From Kocuria soli (GTDB lineage: Bacteria > Actinomycetota > Actinomycetes > Actinomycetales > Micrococcaceae): 64,000 nucleotides of DNA. How positions within the stretch are numbered: the first letter of the stretch is position 1; each line of letters opens with the position of its first letter. Below the pieces are notes generated by a model that ran no database searches, had not been told where the DNA came from, and saw only the letters and a program-made list of their open reading frames with translations. The translations under genes were made by a program, and so were the position numbers. The stretch lies in NCBI RefSeq assembly GCF_003797835.1, contig NZ_RKMF01000001.1, positions 248,001 to 312,000 of the forward strand, written 5' to 3'. This document shows, one piece after another, positions 9,122 to 17,838 of this stretch.

Positions 9122-9180
9122 AGCCGCGAACGACGTCGGTCCGCACCCTGGCAGGGTGCGGACCGACGTCGTTCGCGGCT
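9122..9180. terminator. 28-bp perfect hairpin between convergent genes
   Basis: An uninterrupted 28-bp inverted repeat (9122-9149 and 9153-9180) with a three-base loop lies nine bases after the 8688 gene stop and 16 bases before the stop of the convergent AGCS gene. It is unusually long and perfect for an intrinsic terminator; probably bidirectional. Confidence 0.8.
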
Positions 9181-9195
9181 TATCAGGCCGAGGTG

Positions 9196-10674
9196 TCAGC
9201 GCTTGACTGTCTTGAGCTGCTGGGTCCAGAAAGCACCCGTGGTGATGACATCGCTGCCGTCCCAGGCGTCCAAGCCCTTGAGTTCGGGGATGTCGGAGCC
9301 GGTGAACACGGGCTCCTCACCGCGGCGACGCTGTGCCTCGTAGTGCTTGAGCACCTTCACGGCCACACCGGAGAGGAGGACGATGGCAATCAGGTTGGTG
9401 GTGGCCATGAACGCCATGAACACGTCCGCCAACGCCCAGACCAGATCCAGTGCGACCACGGCGCCCAGCATCACGAAGGCCAGAGTCACCAGACGGAATG
9501 CCAGCATGGCCTTCCGGGAACCGGTCAGGAAGAGGATGTTCGCCTCTCCGTAAAAGTAGTTGCCGATCACGGACGAGTAGGCGAACAAGAAGATCGCCAC
9601 GCTCAGGAAGTGAATGGCCCAGGTTCCCAATTGGTCGGCCAGTGCCGTCTGGGTCAGGGCAGCGCCCTGGGTGGTGCCGTATTCGGGATTGGAGAGCAAC
9701 ACGATGAATGCAGTCATCGAGCAGATCAGCAAGGTGTCGAAGTAGACACCCAAGGACTGCACGTAACCCTGCTTGGCCGGGTGCGAGATCGACGCCGTGG
9801 CACCGGCGTTCGGGGCAGAACCCATACCTGCCTCGTTGGAGAACAGACCACGACGCAGACCCATCATGAAGGCCGCGGCAAAGCCACCCGAGACGAACTC
9901 TCGGATGCCGAAGGCGCCTTCGATGATGTGCATGAACATGGCGGGCACCTCGGTGATGTTCATGACAATCACGATGACGCCCAAAGCGATGTAGAGCAGC
10001 GCCATCGCGGGAACCAGGGCCTGAGTGACTGCAGAGATCCGGCGGATACCGCCGAAGATGATCAACGACGTCAGGATCACCAGCAGGAGACCGACGACGA
10101 CCTTGAAGGCCATTCCGTTGCCCGGTGTGACATCGACCCCGAACGAGCTGGACATCGAGTCCACGATCGCATTGGCCTGCACCGAGTTGAACACGAAGGC
10201 GTAGGTGATGGTGATGATCACCGCGAACCAGGCGCCCATCCACTTGGCATTCAAACCGTGCGTCATGTAGTAGGCAGGGCCGCCGTAGTACCCGTGGTGT
10301 CCGGTGCGCTTGTAGAGCTGACCAAGCAGGGATTCGACGAACGCCGATGCCCCGCCGATGGCCGCGATCATCCACATCCAGAAGACAGCCCCCGGACCAC
10401 CCGTGCTGATGGCGATGGCCACACCGGCGATGTTGCCCGTTCCCACGCGGGATGCGGCGGAGACGGTGAAGGCCCGGAAGGATGAAATGCCCTTCTTGCC
10501 GTCGGGGTCTTCACCGGGAGGGTCCCCCAGAACCCGGAACATCTCCGGGATCGAACGCCATTGCACGGCACGCGTGCGAACGGTCAGGAAGAGACCGGTC
10601 CCTACCAGCACGACGAAGACGACGTACCAGATCCAGTTGCCGACGGTGCCGACGAGTTCGGTGAGCTGTTCCAC
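9196..10674 (-). CDS. Alanine/glycine:cation symporter (AGCS) family protein
   Basis: A 492-aa sodium-coupled amino-acid importer. About eleven helices are visible. Family-typical segments include SRVGTGNIAGVAIAISTGGP near residue 75, GGPAYYMTHGLN, and GLFSNEAGMGSAPNAGATA in the second half. The GTG at 10674 is preferred because GGAG lies five bases upstream and the protein then begins at the usual family position; the ~130 codons open further upstream look non-coding. It is convergent with the 8688 gene and divergent from the 10983 gene. The substrate is probably alanine, glycine or a related small amino acid. Confidence 0.88.
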   Translation of the reverse strand: MEQLTELVGTVGNWIWYVVFVVLVGTGLFLTVRTRAVQWRSIPEMFRVLGDPPGEDPDGKKGISSFRAFTVSAASRVGTGNIAGVAIAISTGGPGAVFWMWMIAAIGGASAFVESLLGQLYKRTGHHGYYGGPAYYMTHGLNAKWMGAWFAVIITITYAFVFNSVQANAIVDSMSSSFGVDVTPGNGMAFKVVVGLLLVILTSLIIFGGIRRISAVTQALVPAMALLYIALGVIVIVMNITEVPAMFMHIIEGAFGIREFVSGGFAAAFMMGLRRGLFSNEAGMGSAPNAGATASISHPAKQGYVQSLGVYFDTLLICSMTAFIVLLSNPEYGTTQGAALTQTALADQLGTWAIHFLSVAIFLFAYSSVIGNYFYGEANILFLTGSRKAMLAFRLVTLAFVMLGAVVALDLVWALADVFMAFMATTNLIAIVLLSGVAVKVLKHYEAQRRRGEEPVFTGSDIPELKGLDAWDGSDVITTGAFWTQQLKTVKR

Positions 10675-10982
10675 GGTTGCTCCAATGGTGTGAGGGAGAC
10701 AGACAAGGGGCACAGACCGCGGTAACCAGCTTCCGCAACACGCCCCGATCGGGGCACTGTACATCACCGCCGTCACGCACAGATCTCGTATCCTGCCCCG
10801 ACCACAGCTGTGTCGGCCCCTGAAGGTAGAGTTCTGAGCACGTTCAAGAGTCGCGGCCCAGGGACTGGCCGGCCGCGCGGCAACCCGACATCGACCGGGT
10901 GCCCCCAGATCAAGAACGGGCTCACCGGCACAGGTCGTGAGCAAGATTCGATACGGGGCTCCGCCCCGGGAAGGTGGCTCAC
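10675..10982. other. 308-base intergenic region with divergent starts
   Basis: This holds the divergent upstream regions of the AGCS gene (-) and the 10983 gene (+). I see the GGAG ribosome-binding site of the first and GGGAAGG of the second, but no convincing promoter pair, operator palindrome or structured RNA. Confidence 0.5.
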
Positions 10983-11519
10983 ATGCCGTCCTCGTCCTCC
11001 TCTCCCGCCTTCGGTGAGAACACCGATTCCAACCGTGCCGCACATCGGTTCGAGACCTTCCGCCCACGCGAGGTACCGGACCGAGAGATCACTGTCCGCA
11101 GCGAGCATTGGCTCGGATTCACGCCGACCGAAGCACACCAGTGGGCGGGCGTCCTTTTCCTGTTCCCGCAGTTCCCGTCCGGAGCCACGGTTCTGGCTGC
11201 CGCCAGTCAGACCTGGCGCTCCGGAGGGGTCCCCCATCTCCTAGGCGCCTCTGACGTTGCAAAGGCGGCCCGCAGGATCGGTTTCACGCCCCAGGACCTG
11301 TGGCAACTACGCGTTTGCCTGGACCAGATCGATCCCGAAGGCCACCCGGCGCATCCGTTCCACCAGCGGGCTGTCGCCGGATTCGACGGTTTCGTGCCTT
11401 TCGACTCCGAACTATGGCGAGGATGGCCGCAGCGGGTCCGGCGAGGTGAGGCCCCGGAGACTGTGACCCGGAGCCTGCTTCGTGCTGCCACTCAGGGCTC
11501 CGGACCCGGCACCGACTGA
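10983..11519 (+). CDS. Hypothetical protein
   Basis: A soluble protein of 178 aa that I do not recognise. GGGAAGG precedes the ATG at 10983 with good spacing; a GTG nine bases earlier overlaps that site. It has no signal peptide, helix-turn-helix or catalytic motif that I can name. Composition (mixed charge, Trp/Phe-rich segments such as WAGVLFLFPQF, a predicted C-terminal helix) suggests a folded cytoplasmic protein. Good codon usage and a strong terminator after it support that it is real. It is convergent with ilvD. Confidence 0.6.
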   Translation: MPSSSSSPAFGENTDSNRAAHRFETFRPREVPDREITVRSEHWLGFTPTEAHQWAGVLFLFPQFPSGATVLAAASQTWRSGGVPHLLGASDVAKAARRIGFTPQDLWQLRVCLDQIDPEGHPAHPFHQRAVAGFDGFVPFDSELWRGWPQRVRRGEAPETVTRSLLRAATQGSGPGTD

Positions 11520-11546
11520 CCGGTTCCGCCCCAGACAGACTGAAAA

Positions 11547-11589
11547 GTGCCGTGCCCACCATCATTGGTAACGATGGTGGGCACGGCAC
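11547..11589. terminator. Hairpin between the 10983 gene and ilvD
   Basis: A perfect 17-bp stem (11547-11563 and 11573-11589) with a nine-base loop lies between two convergent stops, so it can act on both strands. Confidence 0.8.
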
Positions 11590-11607
11590 GCGGGGGCCTT
11601 CTTCAGG

Positions 11608-13446
11608 TCACTCCGGGACCACGCGCACAGCACCCTTGTCAGCGGAGGTCACCATGGAGGCGTAGGCCCGCAGGGCCGCGGAGACCTTGCGCTCGCGCTC
11701 CTTGGCGGGCTTCCAGGGCAGGGCTCCCTTGGATTCGCGGCGGCGATGCAGTTCGGCGTCGTCGACATCGACCTTGAGCACGCGGTTCTCGACGTCGATC
11801 ACGATCGGGTCGCCCGTCTCGATCAGAGCGATCGCGCCACCGGCGGCCGCCTCCGGGGACATGTGCCCGATCGACAGCCCTGAGGTACCGCCGGAGAAGC
11901 GGCCGTCCGTGATGAGCGCGCAGGCCTTCCCCAGGCCCAGACCCTTGAGGTAGGAGGTCGGGTACAGCATTTCCTGCATGCCCGGCCCTCCCTTGGGCCC
12001 CTCATACCGGATGACGACGACGTCGCCCTCCTTCACGTTCTTGGACAGGATTTCGAACACCGCCTCGTCCTGGGACTCGACGACGAACGCCTTGCCCTCG
12101 AAGTGGAACAGCTCGGGATCGATGCCCGCGGTCTTGATGATCGCCCCGTCCTCGGCGATGTTGCCGAACAGGACACACAGCCCACCCTCGGCCGTGTACG
12201 CGTGTTCGACGTCGCGGATACAGCCTTCGGCAGCGTCAACGTCATGGGATTCGTACAGGTTGGCCTGGGAGAAGGCCTGCGTGGTCCGCACCCCGCCGGG
12301 TGCGGCCAGGAAGTGCGCCTTGGCGTCCTCGGAGGCCTTGCCCGACCGGATGTCCCAGGTATCCAGCCATTCACCCAGGGTCTCGGAATGGACCGTGTGC
12401 ACCGTTTCGTCCAGCAGCCCGCCGCGGCGCAGCTCTCCCAGGATCGCGGGGATGCCGCCGGCGCGGTGGACATGCTCGATGTGGTACTTCGTCGAGTTGG
12501 GTGCGACCTTGGCCAGGCACGGAACCTTGCGGGACAGGGCGTCGATGTCGGACATCGTGAACTCGACTTCGGCCTCCTGGGCGGCGGCCAGGATGTGCAG
12601 AACCGTGTTGGTGGAACCACCCATGGCGATGTCCAGGGCCATGGCGTTCGTGAAGGCGTTCTGGGTCGCGATCGAGCGCGGGAGGACCGAGTCGTCGTCG
12701 TCCTCGTAGTACCGCTTGGCGGATTCCACGATGCGCCGACCGGCCTCCTCGAAGAGCCGCTTGCGATTGGCGTGCGTGGCAAGCGTGGTGCCGTTACCCG
12801 GCAGGGACAGCCCCAATGCCTCGGTGAGGCAGTTCATGGAGTTCGCGGTGAACATGCCCGAGCAGGAACCGCACGTGGGGCAGGCGCTCTCCTCGATCAG
12901 GGCCAGCTGCGCATCGGTCACGGATTCGTCCACGGCCATGACCATGGCGTCCACCAGGTCCACCCGGTGCTCGACGACGCCTTCGACGCCCTCCCCGGAC
13001 TCCATGGGGCCCCCGGAGACGAAAATCGTGGGGATGTTCAGACGCATGGCCGCCATGAGCATTCCGGGCGTGATCTTGTCGCAGTTGGAGATGCAGACCA
13101 GGGCGTCGGCACAGTGCGCGTTGACCATGTACTCGACCGAATCGGCGATGATGTCGCGGCTGGGCAGCGAGTAGAGCATGCCATCGTGGCCCATGGCGAT
13201 GCCGTCGTCCACCGCGATGGTGTTGAACTCCTTGGCCACACCACCCGCTTCCTGCACGGCAGCCGCGACGAGTTGCCCCATGTCTTTCAGGTGTACGTGC
13301 CCGGGAACGAACTGGGTGAAGGAGTTGGCGATCGCGATGATCGGTTTGCCGAAATCCTCGCTCCCCATACCGGTGGCACGCCACAGGGCGCGGGCTCCGG
13401 CCATGTTGCGGCCCGTGGTGGATGTGGCAGAACGCAGCTGCGGCAC
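11608..13446 (-). CDS. ilvD: Dihydroxy-acid dehydratase
   Basis: This 612-aa Fe-S dehydratase makes the 2-keto acids (2-ketoisovalerate and 3-methyl-2-oxovalerate) in valine and isoleucine synthesis. The family signatures [11 protein letters not shown] (cluster Cys122) and [11 protein letters not shown] (Cys195) are intact, as is the C-terminal [16 protein letters not shown] region. Length matches the E. coli-type enzyme. It is monocistronic here and not near other ilv or leu genes. 2-ketoisovalerate is also a substrate of the bkd complex encoded further right. Confidence 0.95.
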   Translation of the reverse strand: MPQLRSATSTTGRNMAGARALWRATGMGSEDFGKPIIAIANSFTQFVPGHVHLKDMGQLVAAAVQEAGGVAKEFNTIAVDDGIAMGHDGMLYSLPSRDIIADSVEYMVNAHCADALVCISNCDKITPGMLMAAMRLNIPTIFVSGGPMESGEGVEGVVEHRVDLVDAMVMAVDESVTDAQLALIEESACPTCGSCSGMFTANSMNCLTEALGLSLPGNGTTLATHANRKRLFEEAGRRIVESAKRYYEDDDDSVLPRSIATQNAFTNAMALDIAMGGSTNTVLHILAAAQEAEVEFTMSDIDALSRKVPCLAKVAPNSTKYHIEHVHRAGGIPAILGELRRGGLLDETVHTVHSETLGEWLDTWDIRSGKASEDAKAHFLAAPGGVRTTQAFSQANLYESHDVDAAEGCIRDVEHAYTAEGGLCVLFGNIAEDGAIIKTAGIDPELFHFEGKAFVVESQDEAVFEILSKNVKEGDVVVIRYEGPKGGPGMQEMLYPTSYLKGLGLGKACALITDGRFSGGTSGLSIGHMSPEAAAGGAIALIETGDPIVIDVENRVLKVDVDDAELHRRRESKGALPWKPAKERERKVSAALRAYASMVTSADKGAVRVVPE

Positions 13447-13577
13447 GACAACTCCTCAAGACGAAACAGCGCGAGACGAAACAATCTGTGAGTCTCGCAG
13501 TCAACAGTGGCACGAACCAGAGGCTCGGGCTAATCTGGCCGTGACATTTGCGAACGAAAATCTGGGGGAGGCTGTAC

Positions 13578-14306
13578 GTGACCCACCACCACCCGTCACA
13601 CCAGTCCGGTTCATCCGGCTATCAGGGTGCCCCGCAGTACGTCCGCCCGCCCGCCTACGACAGATCTGCCTACCACACCCCGGGGAGTTCGTACGGCCCC
13701 TCCGCTCCCGCCAACGGGACACCGCCCTATGCGTCTGCCGGTGGCCCGAACGGGTCCTGGCCGGCGCAAGGCCCGGTCAAGGGTTCGCCTCCGCTGTGGG
13801 TGGGGATCCTCGCCCTGGCATTGAGCCCCGTCCTGGCCGTCGGTGGAATCATCCTGTCCCTGGTCTTCGGCAGCCAGGAGCTCGACCGGGAACTCGCAGC
13901 CGCTCAACCGGGCGTCACGGAGGAGCTTGACGCGAGCACCATGCACACCCTGTACGCGCCCGCCGGCGAGTCCGTGGTCGCCTCGGACTGTCAGGTCTAC
14001 GGACCAGAGTACGACCCGATCTACGTGAGCGACAGCTACAGCACCAGCACGGAAGAACGTGCCGGTGAGAGCTATCAGGAGATCGGGGAGTTCACCACCA
14101 CGGACGCCGGAAGGTACCGGGTCAGTTGCGAGGGCAGCAGCGATCTGCTGGCCATCGAAGGCAACGGATACGTGTGGATCGGGCTGGGGTCGCTGTTCTC
14201 GGTCCTCGGTGCCGGAGTCCTGGGAGTCCTCGGGGTCGTGTTGATCGTGGTCAACCGGATCTCGGCCTCGCAACGTCGCCAGTCCGCCTGGGGAGGTCGC
14301 TACTGA
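13578..14306 (+). CDS. Membrane protein with Pro-rich tail and extracytoplasmic domain (tandem paralogue 1)
   Basis: A 242-aa protein starting at GTG 13578 (GGGGAGG six bases upstream). The layout is a His/Pro/Tyr/Gly-rich N-terminal tail of ~70 residues, a KGSPPLWVGI juxtamembrane motif, one hydrophobic helix, a ~90-residue outside domain with two cysteines (SDCQVYGPE and RVSCEGSS, a likely disulfide), a second hydrophobic helix and a basic C-terminus (NRISASQRRQ). The tail and C-terminus should be cytoplasmic. The next gene is clearly paralogous. Function is unknown. Confidence 0.75.
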   Translation: MTHHHPSHQSGSSGYQGAPQYVRPPAYDRSAYHTPGSSYGPSAPANGTPPYASAGGPNGSWPAQGPVKGSPPLWVGILALALSPVLAVGGIILSLVFGSQELDRELAAAQPGVTEELDASTMHTLYAPAGESVVASDCQVYGPEYDPIYVSDSYSTSTEERAGESYQEIGEFTTTDAGRYRVSCEGSSDLLAIEGNGYVWIGLGSLFSVLGAGVLGVLGVVLIVVNRISASQRRQSAWGGRY

Positions 14307-14404
14307 ACCCTGCCCTCCCATCACCTCCGCGCCATCAGCGCACTACCAACGCACCACGACGGCCCCACGGCCCGACCCCAGCCCCATCTGAAAGGACCTG
14401 ACCC

Positions 14405-15316
14405 TTGAGCACTCCCACCAACGGCACGCCCACCCCGAACGACCCGCAGGACAACGGAGACCTCGGCAAGGACGCCACGTCCGGTGACCACTCGCCGTCG
14501 ACCTCCGACGGCAACTACTCGGCCCCTCAATTCGGCGGCGCCGCGTCCACGAATGCCCCCGGTCCCCAGGGACAGCAGGGTTCCGATGCCCCGCGTGACC
14601 AATCGGGTTCCTCGGCACCCCAGTTCCGTCCCGCCGGTGGCCAGGACTGGCAGCAGCAACCCGCCCAGGGCGGAGGCTACGGCGGCCCCGGCGGTATGCA
14701 GAACCAGAATCCCTACCAGTCCGGCGGCCAGAATGCCTACGGCTCCGGCAAGGGCTTCCAACCACAGGGGGATCGCAAGTCCATCAAGGGCACTCCCCCG
14801 TTGTGGCTGGGCATCACCCTGGCCGTCCTGGGCCCGGTCCTGGGTCTGATCATGATCATCGTGTCCTTCGTAACGCTAGGCGGAACGGTCACAGACTTTG
14901 CGAATGCGCCATCCGGTTCCACCCAGTCCCTCGAGGCGGACACGGACTACTGGATCATGTCGGGTGACGGCACGACGTTCGTGAGCTCCTGCTCCGTCTA
15001 CGACCCCGAGTCCAACTCGATCGACGTGGACGTGACACCCAGCAGCTCGGCCTCCACGGAAACCCAGGACTCTTCGATGAACCTGGTGGGCACGTTCACC
15101 TCCCAGGACGCGGGCGATTACAGCGTCTACTGCTCGGACCTGGCAGGTTCGGACACGTACGTGGTCGAGGGCAATATCGGTGGGATCCTGGGCGGTGCCG
15201 CGGGAATCATCGGCGGCATCCTGTTGGGCTTGCTCCTCCTGGTCATTGGCATCGTGCTGATCATCATCAACCGCGTCACCGCCTCGCGGCGGCGCCGGGC
15301 TGCCGGATTCAACTGA
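14405..15316 (+). CDS. Membrane protein with Pro/Gln-rich tail and extracytoplasmic domain (tandem paralogue 2)
   Basis: A 303-aa paralogue of the preceding gene with the same order: a longer Gly/Gln/Pro/Ser-rich tail (~125 residues), KGTPPLWLGI, a helix, an outside domain with two cysteines (SSCSVYDPE and SVYCSDLAG), a second helix region and a basic end (NRVTASRRRRA). The ORF opens with TTG at 14405 after AAAGGA; no better in-frame start is seen. The shared TxDAGxYxVxC pattern in the outside domain resembles a small beta-sandwich. The pair forms a likely operon with 98 bases between them. Confidence 0.75.
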   Translation: MSTPTNGTPTPNDPQDNGDLGKDATSGDHSPSTSDGNYSAPQFGGAASTNAPGPQGQQGSDAPRDQSGSSAPQFRPAGGQDWQQQPAQGGGYGGPGGMQNQNPYQSGGQNAYGSGKGFQPQGDRKSIKGTPPLWLGITLAVLGPVLGLIMIIVSFVTLGGTVTDFANAPSGSTQSLEADTDYWIMSGDGTTFVSSCSVYDPESNSIDVDVTPSSSASTETQDSSMNLVGTFTSQDAGDYSVYCSDLAGSDTYVVEGNIGGILGGAAGIIGGILLGLLLLVIGIVLIIINRVTASRRRRAAGFN

Positions 15317-15395
15317 TCGGCGGCAATTTCTCCCATCGCGATCCATCCTGATGCCGCAACAACGGCTCACGCGGATAGCATGGACTCCACGACCG

Positions 15396-15430
15396 GGGGC
15401 CGGGTCGACCACGAGCGTCGGCCCGGCCCC
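15396..15430 (+). terminator. GC-rich hairpin after the paralogue pair
   Basis: GGGGCCGGG (15396-15404) pairs with CCCGGCCCC (15422-15430), and an inner CGAC/GTCG extends the stem. It lies between the second paralogue and the kinase gene and could end the first transcript. Confidence 0.55.
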
Positions 15431-15473
15431 TCGGCCGTGTTCCTGACCTCCGATCGCCCGAAGGACCGCGCCC

Positions 15474-17006
15474 GTGGCCAAGTCCGCCCCACCCGTACCG
15501 AAGCCCGATGACGGGTCCGAATTCTCGGTCCCACTGGTCAAGGCAGTCGATCCCCTGGTCCTTGCGCTGGACGTCGGGTCGACGGCAAGCCGTGGAAGCC
15601 TGCACGACGCCCACGGGGTTCCGGTCCGTGGTTATCGCCACAAGATCCCCCACGCCTTCACGGCCAAGTCGGACGGGACGAGCATCATCGACCCGGACTC
15701 CGTGGTCGAGGAGCTCGGGACGATCATCGACGTCGTCGTCGGCAGCCGCAAGGAACTGATCGGGCGGCTCAAGGGCGTCGCGATCGACACCTTCGCGTCT
15801 TCGCTGGTGGGTGTGGACGCGAATCGCAAGGCCACGACCCCGTGCTACACGTACGCGGATTCACGCGCCACGCCCCAACTGGCCGGGCTACGGGAACAGG
15901 TCGACGAGCCGGAGCTCCAACAGTTGACCGGGGCTCGTCTGCACACCTCCTACCTTGCGCCGCGGTTCCTCTGGTTGCGGGAAAACGAACCCGATCTGGT
16001 GGCCGACACCAAGCGCTGGGTGTCCCTGGGTGAGTACTTCCACATCAGGTTGCTCGGGAAGGCCCGAGCGGGTACAGCCGTCGCCGCCTGGACGGGGCTG
16101 CTCAATCGCCACACGGGTGACTGGTCCGACCGCATGCTGGATCTGGCGCAGATCGACCGGACCAAGCTGTCGCTGATCGCCCGGCCGAACCAACCGATCC
16201 TCGAGGTTCCTTCGGGGGTCGTCCAGCGCTGGCCCGCCCTGCGGGATGCCCGGTGGTTCGCACCGATCGCGGACGGGTTGGCCCAGAACATCGGCTCCGG
16301 TGGTCGCGACGCATCCACGATGGTGACGTCGATGTCCACTTCGGGTGCCATGAGGGTTCTGGTCCACAGCGTCCCCCAGGAGATCCCCTACGGGCTGTGG
16401 TGCTACCGCATCGACGACTCGCGCAGCCTGCTGGGCGGCGCCGTCAACGATGTCGGACGTGCCCTGGACTGGGCATCGAGAACCTTCGCACTGCCCGAGG
16501 ACACGGGCATGCCCGAGATCGCGACCCAGCCGTACCGCCCGGACCTGCCGCTGTTGCTCCCCTACCTCACCGGCGAACGCTCCACGGGCTGGGCGGGAGG
16601 AGCCCAGGCTCACGCGCTGGACATCACCGCCGCCACGGGCCCCGAGGCTCTGGCCCGGGGAGTCATGGAGGGCGTTGTACTCAGCCTGGGGCGGGTAGCC
16701 TCCCAACTCAAGGAGGTGGCGGGCGACGTCGAGCGTCTGGTGTCCACGGGTGGGGTGTCCCAGAACGTCCCCGGAATCCAGCAGCTGTTGGCCGACTACC
16801 TGGGGCGGGAAACCGTCCAGGCCACGTTCAAACGCTCGACCCTGCGCGGAACCGCGATCCTGGCGCAGGAGGTCCTGGCCCCCGGCGTGGAACCGGCGGA
16901 GGCACCCGCCACCCGAACCTTCAAGCCCAAGGAGAAGCACCGCGAGCACTGGGACCGGTTGGCCGAGCGCTACGAAGTCGCCTACCGGCGCCTGATCGCC
17001 CCGTGA
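15474..17006 (+). CDS. FGGY-family carbohydrate kinase, gluconokinase-like
   Basis: A 510-aa sugar kinase of the FGGY family. The N-terminal actin-like domain has the phosphate loop LALDVGSTASRGSLHD near residues 30-45, and the C-terminal domain has the GGVSQNVPGIQQLLAD segment of the family. It most resembles gluconokinase-type members, but the substrate (gluconate, another sugar acid or a pentulose) cannot be fixed from motifs. The start is GTG 15474, eight bases after AAGGA. A TetR regulator follows after 15 bases, so the kinase may belong to that regulator's unit. No sugar transporter lies beside it. Confidence 0.8.
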   Translation: MAKSAPPVPKPDDGSEFSVPLVKAVDPLVLALDVGSTASRGSLHDAHGVPVRGYRHKIPHAFTAKSDGTSIIDPDSVVEELGTIIDVVVGSRKELIGRLKGVAIDTFASSLVGVDANRKATTPCYTYADSRATPQLAGLREQVDEPELQQLTGARLHTSYLAPRFLWLRENEPDLVADTKRWVSLGEYFHIRLLGKARAGTAVAAWTGLLNRHTGDWSDRMLDLAQIDRTKLSLIARPNQPILEVPSGVVQRWPALRDARWFAPIADGLAQNIGSGGRDASTMVTSMSTSGAMRVLVHSVPQEIPYGLWCYRIDDSRSLLGGAVNDVGRALDWASRTFALPEDTGMPEIATQPYRPDLPLLLPYLTGERSTGWAGGAQAHALDITAATGPEALARGVMEGVVLSLGRVASQLKEVAGDVERLVSTGGVSQNVPGIQQLLADYLGRETVQATFKRSTLRGTAILAQEVLAPGVEPAEAPATRTFKPKEKHREHWDRLAERYEVAYRRLIAP

Positions 17007-17021
17007 ATCAGGTCCGATGAC

Positions 17022-17597
17022 ATGGCGTTGACCCGCGACCAGATCGTGGACGCCGCGCTCGAGGTGGCCGGCGACTACGGCCTCGGAGACCTGTCCATGC
17101 GCCGTGTGGCCGCTGAACTCGGGGTCCAGGCCGGGGCCCTGTACTGGCACGTGGCCAACAAGCAGGAACTGCTGATCGCACTGTCCCGCCGGATCCTGGA
17201 CCCGGCCTCGGGGGCCCACGCCTGGCCGACGGAGCCCCGAGAGATCCTTCGTGACTTCCGCTCCCGACTCCTGGCCCTGCGCGACGGTGCCGAGATCGTG
17301 GCCGTCGCCCACGCCGATTCCCCGGAGGAACTGGCCCCCGTACCCCAACTGGCAGCGGGCCTGGAGGACGAGCACGGCGCGCCGGCCATGGCCCGAGCCA
17401 AGGTCCTGGTCCGATGGGCCATCGGCTCCGTCCTGGCCCAACAGACCGCCCAGTCGCTGACAGCCGCGACACCATCCGGGGAAGCCGTAGCAACCGCCGT
17501 CGAGGCACAGTTCGAGCTGGACTTCCAGCAGGGTCTGACCTGCCTGCTCCCCGTCGCAGCCGGAACTCAGGAACAACCGAGCCCGGAATCTGCTTAG
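17022..17597 (+). CDS. TetR-family transcriptional regulator
   Basis: A 191-aa regulator. The N-terminal helix-turn-helix (LSMRRVAAELGVQAGALYWHVANKQELL, described here by its YWHV and NKQELL ends) is near residues 23-52 and matches the TetR subgroup whose C-terminal domain resembles the tetracycline repressor. The rest is helical ligand/dimer domain. It starts 15 bases after the FGGY kinase stop and may control that kinase or the downstream amino-acid permease. No operator palindrome was identified here. Confidence 0.85.
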   Translation: MALTRDQIVDAALEVAGDYGLGDLSMRRVAAELGVQAGALYWHVANKQELLIALSRRILDPASGAHAWPTEPREILRDFRSRLLALRDGAEIVAVAHADSPEELAPVPQLAAGLEDEHGAPAMARAKVLVRWAIGSVLAQQTAQSLTAATPSGEAVATAVEAQFELDFQQGLTCLLPVAAGTQEQPSPESA

Positions 17598-17838
17598 ATT
17601 TCCGCTGGACACCATCCGAGCGCAGGCCCTGCTCCGTGGACACTCCACGTCATTTCACCTGGTGCTGGGCCGTTTTCGTCCGGTCATCCCACGATTCGGC
17701 CACCAAACGGTCTGCGAATGACCAATCTGGCCTACGTTGTCCCGAGCGGCCGATCATGTGATCCACGACACGGGCCGGCCGGGGTGAGGCGCCGGATGGC
17801 ACGGCGCCCACCGCATCAAACCTGCACGGAGGCACGAC

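Noticed and set aside
12103-13491. 462-codon plus-strand frame opposite ilvD
   Set aside because: Antisense shadow of ilvD with no family motif.
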